Shown: positions 17,135 through 26,073 of the stretch, piece after piece | Numbering within the stretch: the first letter of the stretch is position 1 | Layout of the letters: each line of letters opens with the position of its first letter | Assembly (NCBI GenBank): GCA_010692645.1 | Contig: JAAHGS010000009.1 | Location: 62,060 to 126,059, forward strand | Length of the DNA: 64,000 nucleotides | Direction of reading: 5' to 3' | DNA from: Symploca sp. SIO2E9 | Lineage (GTDB): Bacteria; Cyanobacteriota; Cyanobacteriia; Cyanobacteriales; Coleofasciculaceae | Notes under the pieces: model-generated | Databases searched by the model: none | What the model was told of the DNA's origin: nothing | What the model saw: the letters and a program-made list of their open reading frames with translations, nothing else | Translations under genes and position numbers: made by a program

Positions 17135-18283
17135 ATGAGAGATAGAATCTGGAAAAAGCAGCAAAAAGCCCTATTATTAGAAATATTAATAGTGGTAGCG
17201 ATCGCTATATTTTTGGCTGTACTGATGCCAGCAGTACTGCCAGAGTTTCGCCTCAAATTACTAGGGCGATTTTTGTCTTTGGCAATTGCCGCCCTAGGTA
17301 TTGATTTAATTTGGGGTTATACGGGGCTATTAAGTTTAGGACATGGCATATTTTTTGCCCTCGGTGGCTATGCCTTAGCAATGCACTTGAAGTTACAACT
17401 TCCTCAAGGACAGTTACCGGAATTCTTCACTCTCTATGGAGTTGAGCGACTACCTTGGTTTTGGAAGCCTTTCTATTCTTTTTCTTTTACCCTCGCCGCC
17501 ATTATCTTAATACCCAGTATCGTTGCAGGATTGTTAGGTTATCTGGTGTTTCGCAATCGGATTAAAGGAGTTTACTTCTCAATTTTAACCCAAGCAGCAT
17601 TATTAGTTTTCTTCAATTTCTTTAACGGTCAGCAAGAGCTAATTAATGGTACTAATGGTCTAAAAACAAACACAGACAAGCTTTTCGGATTGTTGGCTGG
17701 TTCCTCAACAGCGCAGTTAGCTTTCTATGAATTTACTATAGTATTGTTGATAGCTGTTTATGCACTATGCCGATGGGTGACTAGTGGTCGTTTTGGTCGT
17801 TTGTTAATGGCGATTCGGGATGATGAGAGCAGAGTACGTTTTTCTGGTTATAATCCTACTACCTTTAAGGTACTCGTCTTTGCCATTTCTGGAGGTATAG
17901 CTGGGATAGCTGGAGCACTTTATAGTGTCCAAACAGGAATTATTACTCCTAAGGCAATGGATGTGGCATTCTCGATTGAGATGGTAATTTGGGTGGCAGT
18001 GGGAGGTAGAGCCAGCTTAGTAGGAGCAATTTTAGGAACTTTGATAGTAAGATATGGTAGAACTATTTTAAGTGAGCAGTTTCCAGAAGTTTGGTTATTT
18101 TTTCAAGGAACACTACTGCTGTTAGTTGTAACTGTACTTCCGGATGGTATTGTGGGATGGTTACGTTTTCAGGCACTGCAGCAAGTGCGATCGCTTTTAG
18201 GACTTCGCCAACAGGTTATTACCTATCCTAGTTTAGAGGAAGATCCAGAAATACAGCGAGAACGGGAAGAAATTGGTCATTAA
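17135..18283 (+). CDS. urtC: Urea ABC transporter permease UrtC
   Basis: This 382-residue membrane protein has about ten hydrophobic segments and the LivM-type permease pattern: LWGYTGLLSLGHGIFFALGGY near 65-85, FRNRIKGVYFSILTQA, and SGGIAGIAGALYSVQTGIITP. The FFNGQQELINGTNGL and AMDVAFSIEMVIWVAVGGR stretches are typical of UrtC. I prefer the ATG at 17135; a TTG at 17126 is the other option. The stop codon TAA is the first three bases of a dispersed element. urtD and urtE follow; urtA and urtB are not upstream. Confidence 0.93.
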   Translation: MRDRIWKKQQKALLLEILIVVAIAIFLAVLMPAVLPEFRLKLLGRFLSLAIAALGIDLIWGYTGLLSLGHGIFFALGGYALAMHLKLQLPQGQLPEFFTLYGVERLPWFWKPFYSFSFTLAAIILIPSIVAGLLGYLVFRNRIKGVYFSILTQAALLVFFNFFNGQQELINGTNGLKTNTDKLFGLLAGSSTAQLAFYEFTIVLLIAVYALCRWVTSGRFGRLLMAIRDDESRVRFSGYNPTTFKVLVFAISGGIAGIAGALYSVQTGIITPKAMDVAFSIEMVIWVAVGGRASLVGAILGTLIVRYGRTILSEQFPEVWLFFQGTLLLLVVTVLPDGIVGWLRFQALQQVRSLLGLRQQVITYPSLEEDPEIQREREEIGH

Positions 18284-18394
18284 GCTGTTGTCCATTAAAA
18301 ATGCACAACAACAAGGCAGAAAGCAGAAGAGACAAGAGTTTTGGGCATTAATTAATATCAAATAAATATATGATTTAAATGCGTAACAGCTTAG
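18281..18394 (+). repeat. Family V element, 114 bp, empty-site reference copy
   Basis: It begins TAAGCTGTTGTCC and ends GCGTAACAGCTTA, giving short inverted ends (TAAGCTGTT). It contains an ATTAAAAATGCACAACAACA stretch and a purine-rich CAGAAAGCAGAAGAG core. It starts exactly at the urtC stop codon. Related copies lie at 12552-12650 and 41388-41717. Confidence 0.8.
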
Positions 18395-18551
18395 TTATGG
18401 TTCATGCTTCATTTGGTTGGTATTCGACAGTTGCGAAATACTTTACTAATGAACAATCAACAAGGTTTGTGCAGTATGGGCGCAGCACCTACTATAAACA
18501 ATCAGTGACAGTGATTGAACAAATTTCCAATATGAGAAAAACAAATAAACA

Positions 18552-19343
18552 ATGAAAATTCTGGAAATTGAGAACCTGACTATCAGTTTTGATGGCTTCA
18601 AAGCCATTAACCAGTTAAATCTAAGTTTAGAGACTGGCGAGTTGCGGGTAATTATTGGTCCTAATGGTGCTGGCAAAACTACTTTTCTAGATGCGATTAC
18701 TGGGAAAGTACAGTCAATAGAAGGGCAGATTTTATTTAAAGGACGATCCTTACAAGGATTATCAGAATACCAGATATCTCGTCTGGGAATTGGTCGTAAG
18801 TTCCAAACGCCGCGAGTATATCTTAATCTCACAGTCAGCGATAACTTAGATTTAGCTCACAATCGTAATAAAAACGTTTTCTCCACTCTATTTGGGCGTG
18901 TTTCTGTTTCTGACAAGCGTACTGTGGCAGGTTTATTGGAAACTATTGGTTTAGTTACTAAAGCAAAATTACCTGCCCAATTACTTTCCCATGGGGAAAA
19001 GCAACGTTTAGAGATTGGGATGTTAGTTGCCCAGTCACCGGATTTATTGTTAGTGGATGAACCTGTAGCTGGCTTAACGGATGAAGAGACTAAAAATGTA
19101 AGTGAACTGCTCTTAGCTTTGTCAGAGAGTCATTCGATTATAGTGATTGAACATGATATGGAGTTTGTGCGACAAATTGCCCGTCAAGTAACAGTCTTGC
19201 ACCAAGGTTCAGTTCTATGTGAAGGTAGTATGGAACAAATTCAAAATGACCCTCGTGTAATTGAAGTTTATTTAGGGCAAGAACCATCTATTCCAGTTAA
19301 AGATGCGGGGACAGATCGACAGAGAGACAGGCCGCCAAATTAG
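18552..19343 (+). CDS. urtD: Urea ABC transporter ATP-binding protein UrtD
   Basis: The 263-residue nucleotide-binding subunit has Walker A GPNGAGKTT (36-44), a degenerate signature LSHGEKQRLEIG, Walker B LLLVDEPVAGL and the switch His in IIVIEHDMEFV. This is the LivG-type pattern of UrtD. The last 18 residues (KDAGTDRQRDRPPN) lie beyond the normal domain end and may be read from repeat DNA. It is separated from urtC by 268 bp that include a dispersed element. Confidence 0.92.
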   Translation: MKILEIENLTISFDGFKAINQLNLSLETGELRVIIGPNGAGKTTFLDAITGKVQSIEGQILFKGRSLQGLSEYQISRLGIGRKFQTPRVYLNLTVSDNLDLAHNRNKNVFSTLFGRVSVSDKRTVAGLLETIGLVTKAKLPAQLLSHGEKQRLEIGMLVAQSPDLLLVDEPVAGLTDEETKNVSELLLALSESHSIIVIEHDMEFVRQIARQVTVLHQGSVLCEGSMEQIQNDPRVIEVYLGQEPSIPVKDAGTDRQRDRPPN

Positions 19344-19357
19344 ATGTAAAGTTGACA

Positions 19358-19425
19358 AAAAAAATTACTTATTACTTATTACTTAAAAAACATTTGTAGT
19401 CAACATTTATGTAATCGAAATAACA
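19358..19425. repeat. Family IV repeat upstream of urtE
   Basis: TTACTTAT units are followed by TTAAAAAACATTTGTAGT and then GTAATCGAAATAA. Nearly the same block occurs at about 51474-51524 just before another start codon. It fills most of the urtD-urtE gap. Confidence 0.7.
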
Positions 19426-19460
19426 CCTAAACAAGTATCTACTATCAATTGGAATAACAA

Positions 19461-20162
19461 ATGTTGAAAATTTCAGAAATAAACGTTTACTACGGAGAAA
19501 GTCATATTCTCCGGGATGTAGATTTAACTGTGCCAAAAGGACAGATGGTTTGCTTAATTGGACGCAATGGTGTGGGCAAAACTACTCTGTTAAAAACAAT
19601 TATGGGATTGCTGAAACCCCGCAGTGGACAAATTACTTTTTTAGGTAAACAGATAACAGACAAGTCAACTGATCAACGGGCAAGATTCGGTATTGGCTAT
19701 GTCCCCCAAGGACGAGAAATTATTCCTCGCTTGAGTGTAAAAGAAAATTTATTGCTAGGTTTAGAAGCACGTCCAGGAGGAAGAAAAAACCAACAAGAAA
19801 TTCCGGAAGATATTTTTAATCTCTTTCCCATTTTAAAATCTATGCTCTCGCGAATGGGTGGCGATTTAAGTGGTGGACAACAACAACAGTTGGCAATTGC
19901 ACGGGCTTTAATGGGACGTCCTCAGTTATTAGTTTTAGATGAACCTACAGAAGGAATTCAACCTTCCATTATTTGGGAAATTGAAGCAGCTGTGCGACGA
20001 ATTATTGAAACTAAAGGGGTTTCGGTACTCTTAGTAGAGCAACATCTACATTTTGTTCGGCAAGCCGATAGATACTATGCTATGCAAAAGGGGGGTATTG
20101 TCGCATCGGGAGTAACCGGTGAACTTACTCAGGATGTGATTCAAAGGTTTTTGGCAGTTTAA
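19461..20162 (+). CDS. urtE: Urea ABC transporter ATP-binding protein UrtE
   Basis: The 233 residues form a LivF-type ATPase: Walker A GRNGVGKTT (34-42), GIGYVPQGREIIPRLSVKENL, signature LSGGQQQQLAIARAL, Walker B LLVLDEPTEGIQPSI and VLLVEQHLHFV. It should pair with UrtD on the cytoplasmic face of the urea importer. It is the last urt gene here; the following 540 bp contain no gene. Confidence 0.93.
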   Translation: MLKISEINVYYGESHILRDVDLTVPKGQMVCLIGRNGVGKTTLLKTIMGLLKPRSGQITFLGKQITDKSTDQRARFGIGYVPQGREIIPRLSVKENLLLGLEARPGGRKNQQEIPEDIFNLFPILKSMLSRMGGDLSGGQQQQLAIARALMGRPQLLVLDEPTEGIQPSIIWEIEAAVRRIIETKGVSVLLVEQHLHFVRQADRYYAMQKGGIVASGVTGELTQDVIQRFLAV

Positions 20163-20720
20163 TGGTTCATGGTTCATTGCAATCAATAATGAGAATCTGC
20201 CCACTTATCGGTTTTGAGTACATCCACCTCATCCGTTGCTAAATCCTTATGTGGTGTAGCTGCGTAAGTTCTGTATTAGTTATGCAAATCTTCCGGATGC
20301 AGAGACAAAGAAGCAGTATTTAGAAGTGGTAGATGCACCCTGATTCTCTTCCTCAGCTACGCCCGGAGTTTATACTCTGCCAGCGTACTGGGGACTTTTT
20401 TTATGAGTTCCCTAGCGCGTAGCGCTATACCATTTTAGATTAGAGCATTGCCAATCTGCACAACCTCAATTGCTTTGATTGGCTCTCTCTGATTCCGACC
20501 AATCGATTATGATAGAGTGCTTCCAACCTGTTAGGCTAAGAAAAGAAACAAAAGTTCTTAGTGTTAACTAGTGGGGGGTCTAGGGAGCTAGCTTGTCCCA
20601 CACTGAACCTGAAAGGTCAGAGTGTGGAAAATGTTACCTTTGGCGAAACTTATGCTTGAGAGTACTCAGTACCAATACTAAACTGACTGCATACAACCGT
20701 TCTGATTGAGGAAACCTGCC
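20163..20720. other. Intergenic region, about 560 bp
   Basis: No intact gene is visible. Around 20273-20342 one frame reads FCISYANLPDAETKKQYLEVVDAP and then stops; it could be a decayed protein fragment, but I cannot name it. At 20597-20628 the arms CCACACT and AGTGTGG flank a GACC/GGTC-like inner pair, so the leader of the next gene may fold. The remainder is unremarkable. Confidence 0.45.
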
Positions 20721-21680
20721 TTGGATTCGGAGAATCAGCAAAGGATTTTTGGCTACTTTATTGAAGAGGCGAAAGAACACCTCGATACCCTCCAACAGGG
20801 GATATTAAATCTGTCGTCGGTTGTCCAAGAGCCGGAGACTCTCAATGAAATGTTTCGCGCTGCTCATTCCGTCAAAGGTGGTGCGGCAATGCTTGGTCTT
20901 GGTAGTATTCAAAAGACATCCCACCAGTTAGAGGATGCTTTCAAGTTTCTCCAAGACAATGACATTAAGGTTGACCAAAAGCTAGAGACTCTGTTTTTAC
21001 AAGCTTACGATACCCTAGAAGACCTGATTAAAAAATTACAAGGACCATTTGGTCTTCAGGAAGAAGATGCCCAAAAAACTATGCAAGCGGCGGAGCCTAA
21101 TTTTGCTAAATTGCAAAGTTATCTCAGCCGCTTGGCTAGTAGCGATAAAAAATTACCAAAGGCGGAACCTATCTCTCCCAAAGCCAACCAAGTCAAAGCT
21201 GCCAGCAAATTGCCTCCCAACTTTAGCTCTCAGGTACTCGAAATCCTCAAGCGCATGCTACAGCTATTTAAACAACAAGATACACCCACCAATCGCCAAA
21301 ATCTTCAAAAGCTCTGCAAGCGTCTAGCCCAACTAGGGGTAGGGATTAAAACTTGGAAAAGGTTAGTAACATTCACCTATAAGGCGATCGCTAATTCCCA
21401 TAACCCCTATCCAACTTTAGCACCAGTGGTGATTAAAGAACTCAAGCAAGCTAGTGACCAACTGCAGGAAAATGCAGACATTGTCATTACTCCCTCTCGA
21501 GAATTGCAGAAACTCGCTGCTGTCAAACCAACTAGCAATAGTGCCCCTGAGCAGATAACTATTAAGTTAGAGCCAAGGGCAGCAGCTAAAGCCCTAATTC
21601 AAGCTTTTGATAAAAAGCAACTGTCGCAATTGGTCAAGCTACTTGTCAAAGCAACTAGCAAATCCTCGCTATTGACCTAG
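20721..21680 (+). CDS. HPt (histidine phosphotransfer) domain protein
   Basis: I choose the TTG at 20721 because GAGGAA lies 7 bases before it; an upstream in-frame TTG at 20706 has no ribosome site. The ~319-residue protein begins with an HPt domain (about 1-110) like the P1 domain of CheA: LNEMFRAAHSVKGGAAMLGL contains the phosphorylated His. The remaining 200 residues are helical, Gln/Lys-rich and have no kinase, receiver or CheW motif, so it would relay phosphate rather than generate it. It overlaps the next gene tail to tail by 12 bases. Confidence 0.82.
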   Translation: MDSENQQRIFGYFIEEAKEHLDTLQQGILNLSSVVQEPETLNEMFRAAHSVKGGAAMLGLGSIQKTSHQLEDAFKFLQDNDIKVDQKLETLFLQAYDTLEDLIKKLQGPFGLQEEDAQKTMQAAEPNFAKLQSYLSRLASSDKKLPKAEPISPKANQVKAASKLPPNFSSQVLEILKRMLQLFKQQDTPTNRQNLQKLCKRLAQLGVGIKTWKRLVTFTYKAIANSHNPYPTLAPVVIKELKQASDQLQENADIVITPSRELQKLAAVKPTSNSAPEQITIKLEPRAAAKALIQAFDKKQLSQLVKLLVKATSKSSLLT

Positions 21681-22190
21681 ATAACGCCCTGCCATTTTCA
21701 TGGCGTCAGCAATATCGACGTCACCATCACCATCAGCGTCTAAGAAGGCATTGAGAACAGGGTTTGCACCTTGGACATTGTCGGTACTGGCACCAGTTTG
21801 GAGAAGATTCAATACCAGGGGAACTAGGGTAGGCAACATATTTTGAATCAGACTAGCATCGATTCGGGTCCTTTGTTCGGCTTCCTGCACAAGTTGCTGT
21901 ATCTGAGGAACACCTAAGAGTAACTCAACAGCTTGATTGCTAGGATTAAAGCCTCCGTATTGATTAATAAATGCTTGAGCCTGTTGCTCACCTTCAGCCT
22001 CTCGCTTTTGTTGCAGGGCAGGGCGGACATATTTGCCAACAATTGACATTACCCCTTGAACTGTTGAAGGATCAGCGTTGGCATTACTGCTCAACTTCCC
22101 AACTGTGTTGAGAATAGTACTCAATTGACCAGAACTCGCTTGTTGAGTAGGATTATCTATGGCACTAAGGATGTGGTTAAACAAGTTCAT
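21669..22190 (-). CDS. DUF937-like protein with C-terminal calcium-binding loop
   Basis: The 173 residues are helical and Gln-rich (MNLFNHILSAIDNPTQQASS...), resembling DUF937. The end carries LDADGDGDVDIADAMKMAG, which fits an EF-hand or dockerin-type loop with Asp at the metal positions. No signal peptide. Function unknown; a Ca-responsive structural role is only a guess. Confidence 0.7.
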   Translation of the reverse strand: MNLFNHILSAIDNPTQQASSGQLSTILNTVGKLSSNANADPSTVQGVMSIVGKYVRPALQQKREAEGEQQAQAFINQYGGFNPSNQAVELLLGVPQIQQLVQEAEQRTRIDASLIQNMLPTLVPLVLNLLQTGASTDNVQGANPVLNAFLDADGDGDVDIADAMKMAGRYLGQ

Positions 22191-22351
22191 TAAGAGCTAC
22201 CCCTAACTTTTATAATTTTTGTGCCTTAACCTATGCCATCATAAACCCATGAAGCATCTTAGAGATGCTAGTCTTCTCATCGTCGCTAGCTTCGATCGCA
22301 AGACCGGAGACTTTAAGGTTCGTAAACACCATATCATGGGGACATAAAGCT

Positions 22352-22882
22352 ATGCGACCTGATGTGCAATGCTTGGTGATTACAGAGGAATATCTAACCA
22401 ATTTGATTGGCCTGAATCCAGATCGAGTCAGATATTTCTTCCAAGGGGAGAAACCCAAAGCACTAGGAGATTTCTTAATCAAACTGGTTAAGGCTATTAT
22501 TATATGGTTAAAATTTAAATCTGTCAGACGCTTAGTTAAGGAAGTTGACAGCTACAATGCTGTAATCAAAGCTGTAGATATCAACGATCAACTCGAAGAA
22601 GCTGGTAACAAAGGTGTTGGTTTGAGCAATCGAGAGAGGGTAATTCAGGCACTCGGGGTGATGAAGGTTGATTTAGTGCGAGCGCTAAAGACAGAAAGAA
22701 TCCTCAGAGAGAACAAGATGTTTATTACTAAGCATCCCCAGCTGTTTACAACTAATTTAACTGCTTTGACAGCACTGCAAGTCAGTGATCAGGCTTGTGA
22801 ATATGGTAGAGTACTTGACCAAGCCTTGCAGGTGGCAGTAGGCGTACAAGAGGAAATGAGAAGGTTGCAAAATCGCAGTTAG
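22352..22882 (+). CDS. Unknown protein, tandem paralogue 1
   Basis: The ATG at 22352 is chosen because its product (MRPDVQCLVITEEYLTNLIG...) aligns with the start of the next gene (MQPDLQGLEITKGELKHCSG...); the longer frame from 22265 adds 29 unrelated residues. The ~176-residue protein shares YNAVIKAVDINDQLEEAGN, RALKTERILREN and LTALTALQVSDQA with its neighbour. A short hydrophobic stretch (IKLVKAIIIWLKF) stands where paralogue 2 has a longer membrane region. I do not recognise the family. Confidence 0.7.
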   Translation: MRPDVQCLVITEEYLTNLIGLNPDRVRYFFQGEKPKALGDFLIKLVKAIIIWLKFKSVRRLVKEVDSYNAVIKAVDINDQLEEAGNKGVGLSNRERVIQALGVMKVDLVRALKTERILRENKMFITKHPQLFTTNLTALTALQVSDQACEYGRVLDQALQVAVGVQEEMRRLQNRS

Positions 22883-22912
22883 TAATAATTTTTGCTACGG
22901 CTCGTTGACTAC

Positions 22913-22940
22913 TATAGCAACCGACATGTCCATTGCTATA
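22913..22940. repeat. Minimal TATAGC-ended palindrome
   Basis: TATAGCAA and TTGCTATA flank 12 bases containing CCGACATGTCC. The ends match those of family II elements at 33969 and 57038, so this may be a solo or minimal copy. It lies between the two tandem paralogues. Confidence 0.5.
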
Positions 22941-23039
22941 AATGTGTGACAGCTTATCCGCCAGCAGCGATATGGTCACTTCTCGGGCAGAGGAGTCATA
23001 CTAGGTCAAGAAGCAACTGAGTTCTACAAGTGTAGTGCA

Positions 23040-23687
23040 ATGCAACCTGACTTACAGGGCCTAGAAATCACCAAAGGGGAACTAAAGCACTGTAGCGGCA
23101 TCAGTGTTGATTCTATTTATAGGCCGCCTACTCTGGGCAAGTTTTTGTCTGAGATTACTAAAACTTTACTAATAATTATCTTAATTTGCTTTAGTTGTTT
23201 TATTTTTGCGCAGATATTTCTCGAACAGCTTCCTTCTTTGGTTGCCCTCCATACCGTCGCTGCTGTTGGCTTATTATTAAATGATTTGCTCAAAATTTAC
23301 TTCACTAAAAAATACCGCAATCTTGTCAGATTATTTCAAGATGCCAAACGATATAATTCAGTACTCAAGGCTATCGACATCAATGACCAAATAGAAGCTG
23401 TAGGGAATTCAGAAGTAGGCTTAAGAAACCGAGGGCGGGTTATTGAAGCCCTAAAACTGACTAGAGAAGATATAATCCGGGCTTTGAAAACCGAGCGAAT
23501 TCTCCGAGAAAACGAGAATTTTATCAAATTTAATTCTGATCTATTTGATAGCAATCTGATGGCTTTGACGGCTTTACAAGTAAATGACGAAGCCAGTGAG
23601 CATGGACGATTACTCAATGAAGCCTTGCAAATTGTCGTAGATGTACAAGAGGAAATGAAACAGTTACAAAGCCAGCGCATGTCATAA
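23040..23687 (+). CDS. Unknown membrane protein, tandem paralogue 2
   Basis: The 215 residues share the N-terminal 20 and C-terminal 120 residues with paralogue 1, including YNSVLKAIDINDQIEAVGN and RALKTERILREN. Between them are two hydrophobic segments (about 40-85, LIIILICFSCFIFAQIFL and VALHTVAAVGLLLNDLL) that are mostly missing from paralogue 1. This suggests duplication followed by loss or gain of a membrane hairpin. Function not recognised. Confidence 0.75.
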   Translation: MQPDLQGLEITKGELKHCSGISVDSIYRPPTLGKFLSEITKTLLIIILICFSCFIFAQIFLEQLPSLVALHTVAAVGLLLNDLLKIYFTKKYRNLVRLFQDAKRYNSVLKAIDINDQIEAVGNSEVGLRNRGRVIEALKLTREDIIRALKTERILRENENFIKFNSDLFDSNLMALTALQVNDEASEHGRLLNEALQIVVDVQEEMKQLQSQRMS

Positions 23688-23878
23688 CCTCAGGACTTAC
23701 ACAGTTGAGTCAATTTCGCCCCCCTAGCTCACCAAAGCTGGGGGTAAAAATGGTTTAAGTCCCCCAAAATACCGACAATTTTAAAGTTTTGATAAATTAA
23801 TGGAAAAACTATTGCATTTACAAAAAAATGAGCTTAAATTTATATACCAAGAGACAAGGTTATTGATTGTTATTTCTT

Positions 23879-24070
23879 TATAGCGTTTCTCATAGCTATG
23901 AAGTACACAGGATTTTTTACAACTTCCAACTTCCAACTTGCCTGCTCCCTGCTCCCTGCTCCCTGCTCCCTCTTCCCTGCTCCCTCTTCCCTGCTCCCTG
24001 CTCCCTGCTCCCTGCTCCCTGCTCCCTAAAACCCAGGAATTTGTACCTCATGAGTATGAGAAATGCTATA
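23879..24070. mobile_element. MITE-like family I element, copy A (192 bp)
   Basis: The left end reads TATAGCGTTTCTCATAGC...GAAGTACA; the right end is its imperfect complement, GTACCTC...TATGAGAAATGCTATA. The terminal repeats are about 28 bp. The centre is a CTGCTCC-type heptamer array (about 23939-24027). No coding capacity. It is nearly the reverse complement of the copy at 41411-41630; shorter copies are at 29568 and 47996. Confidence 0.85.
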
Positions 24071-24174
24071 TATAAAGATTTATCGATAAGCCATTTTCAC
24101 GTTGTAAAATCATAGCCTAACAACAGGCTGATAGATTAACATCAAAATAGCACCAATTAAAGGAATCTAACCAA

Positions 24175-25314
24175 GTGTATATTGATCAAATTCTTGATAT
24201 TAACATTGAATTTTCCAGGGTTTTAATGAGCCCTACTCAAGTAAAAAAGCAGTTACCCTTAACTGAGTCTGCTGCCAAAACCGTCTTGGAAGGAAGAAAG
24301 TGTATACAGAATATACTTGATGGCAAAGATTCCAGGAAATTTATTGTTGTTGGCCCCTGTTCTATTCACGATATCGAAGCAGCTGAAGAATACGCATTAA
24401 AACTTAAAGAACTTGCTGATAAAGTTAGAGATAAACTGCTGATTATAATGAGAGCTTACTTTGAAAAACCCAGAACAATTATGGGATGGAAAGGATTAAT
24501 TAATGATCCTGATTTAGATGGCTCTTTTAATATGCAGAAAGGTTTATTAACGGCGCGTAGCCTACTGATAAAAATTTCTGAGCTAGGATTACCTGCCGCC
24601 ACTGAAGCTCTAGATCCTGTAACTCCTCAGTACCTATCTGATCTAATTTCTTGGTCTGCTATTGGAGCTCGCACAATTGAATCACAAACTCACCGCGAAA
24701 TGACCAGCGGAATGTCTATGCCAGTGGGTTTTAAAAACAGCACTGATGGTAATATTCAAGTAGCTTTAAATGCTATTCAATCATCCAGAGTTCCTCATCA
24801 TTTTCTAGGGGTTAACCAAAGAGGGCAAATCAGTAATTTTAAAACTAGAGGTAATCCTTACGGGCATATTATCTTGCGAGGCGGTGGTGGTCAACCTAAT
24901 TTTGATGCTGCAACAGTAACCCAGGTGGAGGAACAATTAAATCAATTAAATTTACCTCAAAAAATTGTCATTGATTGTAGTCACGGAAACTCCTGTAAAA
25001 ACCACAAATTACAGGCTTCTGTACTGGAAAATATTCTTCAACAAATTACAGATGGCAATCAATCTATCATTGGTATGATGCTGGAATCTAATTTGAATGA
25101 AGGAAATCAAAAGATTACTGACGACTTAAAGCAATTAAAATATGGTGTTTCTGTGACAGACAAATGTATAGGTTGGAAAGAGACAGAAAAAATTATTTTG
25201 TCTGTTTATGAACAACTCAGCGCAGATATAAACACCATATTTGACGAACCCAATATCCAAGTACTGACTAAAAAACTGAATGCTTGCTTAGAACAAGCAC
25301 AGAATCAGAGCTAG
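24175..25314 (+). CDS. aroG: 3-deoxy-7-phosphoheptulonate (DAHP) synthase, class I
   Basis: This enzyme condenses phosphoenolpyruvate and erythrose 4-phosphate at the entry of the shikimate pathway. The 379 residues from a GTG start carry VGPCSIHDIEAAEEYA, MRAYFEKPRTIMGWKGLIND, SQTHREMTSGMSMPVGFKN, DCSHGNSCKNH and MLESNLNEGNQ, the AroG/AroF/AroH pattern. The N-terminal extension aligns with the regulatory N-terminus of E. coli AroG, so feedback inhibition by an aromatic amino acid is likely, but which one cannot be told. Using the internal ATG (residue 18) would remove it. Confidence 0.93.
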   Translation: MYIDQILDINIEFSRVLMSPTQVKKQLPLTESAAKTVLEGRKCIQNILDGKDSRKFIVVGPCSIHDIEAAEEYALKLKELADKVRDKLLIIMRAYFEKPRTIMGWKGLINDPDLDGSFNMQKGLLTARSLLIKISELGLPAATEALDPVTPQYLSDLISWSAIGARTIESQTHREMTSGMSMPVGFKNSTDGNIQVALNAIQSSRVPHHFLGVNQRGQISNFKTRGNPYGHIILRGGGGQPNFDAATVTQVEEQLNQLNLPQKIVIDCSHGNSCKNHKLQASVLENILQQITDGNQSIIGMMLESNLNEGNQKITDDLKQLKYGVSVTDKCIGWKETEKIILSVYEQLSADINTIFDEPNIQVLTKKLNACLEQAQNQS

Positions 25315-25351
25315 GGATTAATCCATACTTGATATTCATTGATTAAACAGG

Positions 25352-25452
25352 GGTAGATCTGGCTTTGACTCGCTTATATGCCCGTTCTACTAGAGGTCAC
25401 AGAGTACATGGTAAACGTTCGAGTAAACGAGGTAAACGTAGAAAACGCTATA
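25352..25452 (+). pseudogene. IS630-type transposase remnant with terminal repeat
   Basis: The translated strand reads DLALTRLYARSTRGHRVHGK, the segment of IS630/Tc1-mariner transposases usually seen as ARSxRGxRxYGxxP. It runs for only about 30 residues and ends at AAAACGCTATA (to 25452), which matches the right end of the family I MITEs. It is a degraded internal-deletion copy, and a possible clue to which transposase moves family I. It overlaps the 3' end of the acetyltransferase gene by a few bases. Confidence 0.65.
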
Positions 25453-26011
25453 TAAGCATCTCAAGGGGCTTGTCACCCCTTGATTTATTCTTGTCTAATT
25501 TCCAAACTAATACATTACCTCGTGTTTCTATCTGTTGCATACCGATTTTTTCTAGTATCCGCTTTGAAGCAATATTATCGGTATCGCATCCAGCGGTTAA
25601 TGTTTGCACACTTGGTTGAGAAAATGCCCAATTCACCATTGCTTTAGATGCTTCAGTGCAGTATCCCTGTCGTCGATAGGATGAGACGATAATATAGCCA
25701 AATTCTAAGGAACCTGTGGGTGAACCTTGATCATCTGGGATGATTTTGAGTGTAATGTGGCCAATTAGGGTGTTATCTCCCTTATGAATTACTAAATGAC
25801 CCCATCCCCATTCTTTTTGTAACGGATATTTATAGAGGATATTTACAATTCCTGGCAATACTTGAATAAGATCAATATCTTCACCAAGCCAATTGGGGGG
25901 AACTTTCACTCCCAGAATTCTTGCTAATTCATCATTTCCCACAATTGCAGCTTGGACAATTTCTAGCTTAAAGGGAACTAATTCTAATCGTGGTGCAACA
26001 ACTTTTTCCAT
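25448..26011 (-). CDS. mdnD: Microviridin GNAT N-acetyltransferase
   Basis: The 187 residues are a RimJ/RimL-type GNAT domain: LGHI-like GHITLKIIPDDQG, LEFGYIIVSSYRRQGYCTEA (acetyl-CoA loop) and ILEKIGMQQIETR. In microviridin clusters this enzyme acetylates the free N-terminus of the trimmed peptide. It is the last gene of the cluster here, 62 bases after the exporter gene. Microcystis has the order mdnA-B-C-D-E; here the exporter comes before the acetyltransferase. Confidence 0.85.
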   Translation of the reverse strand: MEKVVAPRLELVPFKLEIVQAAIVGNDELARILGVKVPPNWLGEDIDLIQVLPGIVNILYKYPLQKEWGWGHLVIHKGDNTLIGHITLKIIPDDQGSPTGSLEFGYIIVSSYRRQGYCTEASKAMVNWAFSQPSVQTLTAGCDTDNIASKRILEKIGMQQIETRGNVLVWKLDKNKSRGDKPLEMLI

Positions 26012-26073
26012 TTTTTTGTGTGAAGTATTTCAACAAGTAAACCAAGGAGAATTTTGGCAATTATTAAGAAACC

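Noticed and set aside
25365..25619. 84-codon plus-strand frame at the end of the acetyltransferase gene
   Set aside because: Only the first 30 codons have meaning, as an IS630 transposase remnant; the rest is the antisense of the acetyltransferase gene.
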